NCBI GenBank assembly: GCA_016295245.1
Contig: JAEDLO010000005.1
Coordinates: 1-46,816, forward strand
DNA from: Bacteroidales bacterium
Lineage (GTDB): Bacteria; Bacteroidota; Bacteroidia; Bacteroidales; UBA932
Reading direction: 5' to 3'
Length of the DNA: 46,816 nt
Shown here: piece after piece, positions 43,027 through 46,816 of the stretch
Numbering within the stretch: the stretch's first letter is position 1
Layout of the letters: each line of letters begins with the position of its first letter
Notes under the pieces: generated by a model
What the model was told of the DNA's origin: nothing
Seen by the model: the letters and a program-made list of their open reading frames with translations, nothing else
The model's database searches: none
Made by a program: the position numbers and the translations under genes

Positions 43027-45663
43027 ATGAAACTTTTTCTGATAGACGGGCACGCGCTCATATTCAAGATGCACTACGCCTTCAACGGGCGGCCGATGTT
43101 AACTTCCAAAGGTGAAGATACTTCCATCATCTTCGGCTTTACAAAATATCTCCTCGAACTGATACTCCGCGAGAAGCCGAGCCACATAGCTGTGAGTTTC
43201 GACCCGCCGGGAGGCACTTTCCGCAACGAGATGTACCCCGCCTACAAGGCGAACCGTCCCCCTACCCCGCAGCAGGTCATCGACGCGCTCGAGCCGCTCA
43301 CAGGAATAGTCGGCGCGCTCAACATCCCCATCCTGATGAGGAAGGGCTTCGAGGCGGACGACGTGATTGGCACTATGGCCCTGCGCAGCGCCGCAAGGGG
43401 CTTTGACGTTTATATGGTCACGCCCGACAAGGACTACGGCCAGCTGGTCGGCGGCCGCATCTTCCAGTACAAGCCGGGCAAGTCGGGGTCCGACAACGAG
43501 ATACTCGGCGAGGAGCAGGTCTGCGCCAAATGGAACATCGCCCGCAGCAGCCAGGTCATTGACGTGCTGGCCATCTGCGGCGACTCGGCCGACAACGTGC
43601 CGGGAGTGCAGGGCGTGGGTCCCGTCGGCGCCGCGAAGCTGCTCGCCAAATACGGCAGCGTGGAGGGCATCTATGAGCACATCGGCGAGCTCAGCGCCCG
43701 TCAACAGCAGCTTTTCGAGGCCGCCCGCGACCACATCGGGCTCTCGCGCGAGCTGGTCACCATCAAGACTGACATCAACCTTGACGACGTGAGCGACGAG
43801 GATATGGTCCTCAACACGGCATATTCTTCGCGCATACTCGAGCTCATCGACCGCTACGAGATGCCTTCGCTCAAGCGCAACCTGCGCGAAATCGCCGCTA
43901 TGACCGGCTCCGAGGCAATCGAGGAGCCTTCCGGCCCCGGAGCGAGCCTGCCCGATTTCGACAGGGTCAGCCCCGAGAAGCTGCTGGAGGCCGCAAGAGC
44001 CGGCGGCAAGGCTGCCATACTGCTCCAGGACGGGACGATGTACGCCGCCGCAGGTACGATGAGCTCATCGGGCGCGCCTGAGAGTTTCGCCACCCTGCTC
44101 GAAGATGAAAAAATTTCCAAGGTAGGCGCCAAGCTCAAGGCAACCATCCTCGCCCTTGCCGACAAGGGCCTTGAACTCAAGGGTTTGAAGCTTGACACCG
44201 AGCTGATGCATTACCTTATCAACCCCGAACGCAGCCACGACAGCGCGAACCTGGTGCGCAGCTACCTGGGCGTGGACATCGAAGACCCGGTCGAGGGCGG
44301 CGGGAGCGAAGAACCGAGCCTCTTTGACGAGAGGGAGCGGGAAAGCAGCCGCGACGAGCAGTTCCGCCTCGTGACCGCCCTGCTCCTGCTCGAAGAGCGC
44401 CTGAGCAAGGAAATCGCCGCGACGCAGGGGCTGGACAGGCTCTACTCCGAAATCGAGGAGCCGCTCGTGGACGTGCTGGCCAAGATGGAGCGCACCGGCG
44501 TGAAGATTGACCTTGGCTCGCTGCGGGAATTCGCCGAAGGCCTGCGCAAGGCGATGCTCGCAAAGGAAACCGAAGTACGCGAACTTGCCGGCGAGCCGCA
44601 GCTCAACATCTCCTCGCCCAAGCAGGTCGGCGAGGTCATCTTCGAGAAGCTCAAACTCGACCCGAAGGCCAGGCGCCCGAAGTCAGGCAACTACCCCACC
44701 GACGAGCAGACCCTCAGCGAGCTTGCCGACCGCAGCCCCATCATCGGGGCCATCCTCGACTACCGCGGGCTCCGCAAGCTGCTGTCCACCTATATCGAGC
44801 CGCTGGGAGGCTACATCTCCCCTCGCGACGGGCGCGTCCACACCACCTTCAACCAGACGCTCACCGCAACGGGGCGCCTCTCATCCTCGAATCCCAACCT
44901 CCAGAACATCCCTATCCGCACCGAGCAGGGCCGCGAAATCCGCAAGGCCTTCGTCGCCTCGGGCAGCGACAGCGTGATGATGGCGGCCGACTACTCCCAG
45001 ATAGAGCTGCGCCTGATGGCCCACCTGTGCGGCGACAGCCATATGCGCGAAGCTTTCATCGACGGGCTTGATGTCCATAAGGCCACTGCCGCAAAGATCT
45101 TCCGCTGCCCGCTTTCGGAGGTCAGCGCCGACCAGCGCAGGGTCGCCAAGACAGCAAACTTCGGCATAATGTACGGCATCTCCGCCTTCGGCCTGAGCCA
45201 GAGGCTCCAATGTTCTCGCAGCGAGGCAAAGCAAATCATCGACGACTACTTCGCCTCCTTCCCGAGCATACGCGAATTCATCGACGCGAGCGTCGCCTCC
45301 GCGCGGGCCAACGGCTATGTCGAGACCATCTTCGGCCGCCGCCGCTACCTGCCAGACATCAACTCGCAGAACGCCAACCTCCGCTCGCTGTCCGAACGCA
45401 ACGCCGTCAACGCCCCCATCCAGGGCAGTGCCGCCGACATCATCAAGCTTGCGATGATAGGGGTTGACCGTGCCCTGAGCGAACAGGCGCCCGACGCGCG
45501 AATGGTCCTCCAGATCCACGACGAACTCCTGCTCGAAGTGCCGCGCGAGCGCATTGAGCAGGTGCGCGGGCTCCTCGTCCGCGAGATGGAAGGAGTAGTA
45601 AGTCTTTCAGTTCCACTAACAGTAGAATGCAATTATGGCGAAAATTGGCTCGACGCCCATTGA
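43027..45663 (+). CDS. polA: DNA polymerase I
   Basis: An 878-residue family A polymerase for repair and Okazaki-fragment processing. The 5'-3' exonuclease domain (about 1-290) begins MKLFLIDGHALIFKM and has FEADDVIGT, VTPDKDYGQL and CGDSADNVPG. The middle domain (about 310-460) keeps the 3'-5' exonuclease position but lacks its acidic motif: where DTET is expected it reads AILLQDGTMYA. The polymerase domain has SSSNPNLQNIPIR, ADYSQIELR (about 653-661), RRVAKTANFGIMYG and QIHDELLLEVP. So it is probably non-proofreading. Its last 29 bases overlap the sigma-factor gene. Confidence 0.96.
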   Translation: MKLFLIDGHALIFKMHYAFNGRPMLTSKGEDTSIIFGFTKYLLELILREKPSHIAVSFDPPGGTFRNEMYPAYKANRPPTPQQVIDALEPLTGIVGALNIPILMRKGFEADDVIGTMALRSAARGFDVYMVTPDKDYGQLVGGRIFQYKPGKSGSDNEILGEEQVCAKWNIARSSQVIDVLAICGDSADNVPGVQGVGPVGAAKLLAKYGSVEGIYEHIGELSARQQQLFEAARDHIGLSRELVTIKTDINLDDVSDEDMVLNTAYSSRILELIDRYEMPSLKRNLREIAAMTGSEAIEEPSGPGASLPDFDRVSPEKLLEAARAGGKAAILLQDGTMYAAAGTMSSSGAPESFATLLEDEKISKVGAKLKATILALADKGLELKGLKLDTELMHYLINPERSHDSANLVRSYLGVDIEDPVEGGGSEEPSLFDERERESSRDEQFRLVTALLLLEERLSKEIAATQGLDRLYSEIEEPLVDVLAKMERTGVKIDLGSLREFAEGLRKAMLAKETEVRELAGEPQLNISSPKQVGEVIFEKLKLDPKARRPKSGNYPTDEQTLSELADRSPIIGAILDYRGLRKLLSTYIEPLGGYISPRDGRVHTTFNQTLTATGRLSSSNPNLQNIPIRTEQGREIRKAFVASGSDSVMMAADYSQIELRLMAHLCGDSHMREAFIDGLDVHKATAAKIFRCPLSEVSADQRRVAKTANFGIMYGISAFGLSQRLQCSRSEAKQIIDDYFASFPSIREFIDASVASARANGYVETIFGRRRYLPDINSQNANLRSLSERNAVNAPIQGSAADIIKLAMIGVDRALSEQAPDARMVLQIHDELLLEVPRERIEQVRGLLVREMEGVVSLSVPLTVECNYGENWLDAH

Positions 45664-46228
45664 TGAACTCGTGCGCCGCGCGATAATCGGCGACGGCGAG
45701 GCCTTCACCAAGCTCTGGGACACCCATATCGAGACCCTCAGGAATTACCTCAAGACATCCTTCAAGCAGCTCGACGACTTCTACATCGACGACATCTGCT
45801 CGCGCAGCTTCGAGAAGGCCTTTCGCCAGATAGGCAGCTTCAACCCCTCGCTCAGCCAGTTCTCCACCTGGCTGCGGACCATCGCGCGCAACACCGCCCT
45901 GGACGTGCTCGACAGCGAAAACCGCAACCAGCGCAAGCTCGTCTGGATAGATGACGGAAGCGCCGCCGGAGCCGCCATCGAATCCATCGGGGACGAAGGC
46001 GCCACCCCGCTCGAATCCATCATCGAGGACGAAGAGGGCGACAAGCTCCGCGAATACATCGAGGCCCTGCCCGAACTCTACCGCGAAGTGGCGCGCAAAC
46101 GCCTCATTGAAGGTCTTCAGTACAAGGAAATCTCCCAGGAACTGGATATGGAGCTGAACACCGTCAGGACCCGCATCCGCAGGGCCAAGGCAATGATAGA
46201 CGGAATGAAAAAGGATGAAGACAATTGA
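45635..46228 (+). CDS. ECF-type sigma-70 factor
   Basis: A 197-residue RpoE/ECF sigma factor. Region 2 (about 25-95) has DDICSRSFEKAFRQIGSFNP and FSTWLRTIARNTALD. Region 4 (about 135-190) has LPELYREVARKRLIEGLQYKEIS followed by the helix-turn-helix LDMELNTVRTRIRRAK. Its ATG lies 29 bases inside polA. No anti-sigma gene follows; rsmG starts 13 bases after its stop. The regulon and signal are unknown. Confidence 0.88.
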   Translation: MAKIGSTPIDELVRRAIIGDGEAFTKLWDTHIETLRNYLKTSFKQLDDFYIDDICSRSFEKAFRQIGSFNPSLSQFSTWLRTIARNTALDVLDSENRNQRKLVWIDDGSAAGAAIESIGDEGATPLESIIEDEEGDKLREYIEALPELYREVARKRLIEGLQYKEISQELDMELNTVRTRIRRAKAMIDGMKKDEDN

Positions 46229-46229
46229 C

Positions 46230-46237
46230 TATCTTTG
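46230..46237 (+). promoter_or_regulatory. -7-like element just before rsmG
   Basis: TATCTTTG fits TAnnTTTG, but the rsmG ATG is only 4 bases downstream and no -33 element is evident. Either it drives a leaderless rsmG message or the match is chance. Confidence 0.35.
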
Positions 46238-46241
46238 CACT

Positions 46242-46816
46242 ATGGACTACAGCAAGGCTATCGAACTCTATCGCGAATGGAACGAAAAGATCAACGTCAT
46301 CTCGCGCAAAGACATAGACAACATCTACTCCCACCACATCCTCCACTCCCTGGCCATCGCCGAATACCTTAGGATCCACTACCCTGAGGTCAAGACCGGC
46401 ACCGTGCTCGATGTCGGGACGGGAGGCGGCTTCCCCGGCATCCCCCTGGCAATGGAATTCCCCGAAATGCAGTTCACCCTCTGCGACTCCATCGGCAAGA
46501 AAATCCGCGTCGCCGGCGAAGTCGCCCGCGGCCTGGGACTGAGCAACGTCACTTGCGTCAACGCCAGGGCCGAGTCCCTCGAAGGACCTTTCGACTGGGT
46601 CGTCTCCAGAGCCGTCACCAGCCTCGAAAACTTCTACCCCTGGGTCAAAGGAAAATACAGGAAAAGCATCTTATACCTGAAGGGCGGCGACATCAACGAA
46701 GAAATCGCCCAACTGCTCAAAAAACACCGCCTCTCCCCATCCGCCATCCGCTGCTGGGAAATCTCCAACTGGCTCAAAGACGAATACTACGCAGAGAAAT
46801 ACGTCGTTGAAATTCG
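46242..46816 (+). CDS. rsmG: 16S rRNA m7G527 methyltransferase RsmG, partial
   Basis: The first 191 residues of RsmG (GidB), cut by the right edge of the window. The opening MDYSKAIELYREWNEKINVIS and the SAM site LDVGTGGGFPGIPLA are diagnostic. VVSRAVTSLENFY and YLKGGD follow. It methylates G527 of 16S rRNA. Only a short C-terminal piece should be missing. Confidence 0.93.
   Translation, partial: MDYSKAIELYREWNEKINVISRKDIDNIYSHHILHSLAIAEYLRIHYPEVKTGTVLDVGTGGGFPGIPLAMEFPEMQFTLCDSIGKKIRVAGEVARGLGLSNVTCVNARAESLEGPFDWVVSRAVTSLENFYPWVKGKYRKSILYLKGGDINEEIAQLLKKHRLSPSAIRCWEISNWLKDEYYAEKYVVEI

Overview
The window looks like chromosomal DNA of a GC-rich member of the Bacteroidales (Bacteroidota), perhaps close to Alistipes/Rikenellaceae or an uncultured rumen or gut relative. 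The evidence is a set of phylum-typical families (DUF4290, DUF3822, FISUMP lipoprotein, ApbE lipoprotein, FtsK followed by LolA), Bacteroidota-style promoters (TAnnTTTG at -7, often with TTTG or TTG about 19-20 bases upstream), A-rich leaders instead of strong Shine-Dalgarno sites, and Bacteroidota-like housekeeping proteins. The genus is inference. No transposase, integrase, CRISPR array or rRNA was seen.

Layout. 1-436: non-coding, with a nested inverted/tandem repeat element and the terminator of the first gene. 437-2824 (minus): an AspT/YidE-type transporter preceded by its LysR regulator. 2957-3157 (minus): a 66-residue membrane-anchored protein. 3413-23383 (plus): one tightly packed run of 20 genes that forms an aryl-polyene-like type II polyketide/fatty-acid cluster. 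23380-30559 (minus): two housekeeping operons (nrnA, FKBP lipoprotein, MATE, cytidylate-kinase-like, mazG; then GNAT-like protein, prfA). 30663-32337 (plus): membrane protein, DUF3822, rsmD. 32356-33570 (minus): ackA. 33653-34735 (plus): ComEC core. 34725-35744 (minus): FISUMP lipoprotein. 35831-40401 (plus): apbE, DUF4290, ftsK, lolA-like. 40379-42948 (minus): lytic transglycosylase, alr, tRNA-Gln, tadA. 43027-46816 (plus): polA, ECF sigma factor, rsmG (cut by the window edge).

How the cluster could work. A ketoreductase, three ketosynthases, two hotdog dehydratases, a thioesterase and three acyl carrier proteins would build a polyunsaturated chain on ACP. An adenylating ligase next to the third ACP would activate a starter or free acid. 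Two tandem CrtI/retinol-saturase-like flavoproteins could desaturate or isomerise the polyene. Three acyltransferase modules, one fused to a GT2 glycosyltransferase, could attach it to a lipid. A LolA-like carrier, an MMPL exporter and a small EamA/SMR-like membrane protein could move it to the outer membrane, and a secreted esterase closes the run. The gene set matches aryl polyene clusters (ApeC/E/F/H/I/J/K/L/M/O/P/Q/R roles) but has no visible ammonia-lyase, methyltransferase, phosphopantetheinyl transferase or dialkylresorcinol genes. Two of the ketosynthases carry extra C-terminal half-domains that look like fused chain-length-factor subunits.

Across the whole window the tetranucleotide CATG is almost absent: two copies found by eye in 46.8 kb. 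Codons before Met consistently avoid ending in C. This points to strong restriction-type selection or a related process in the lineage.
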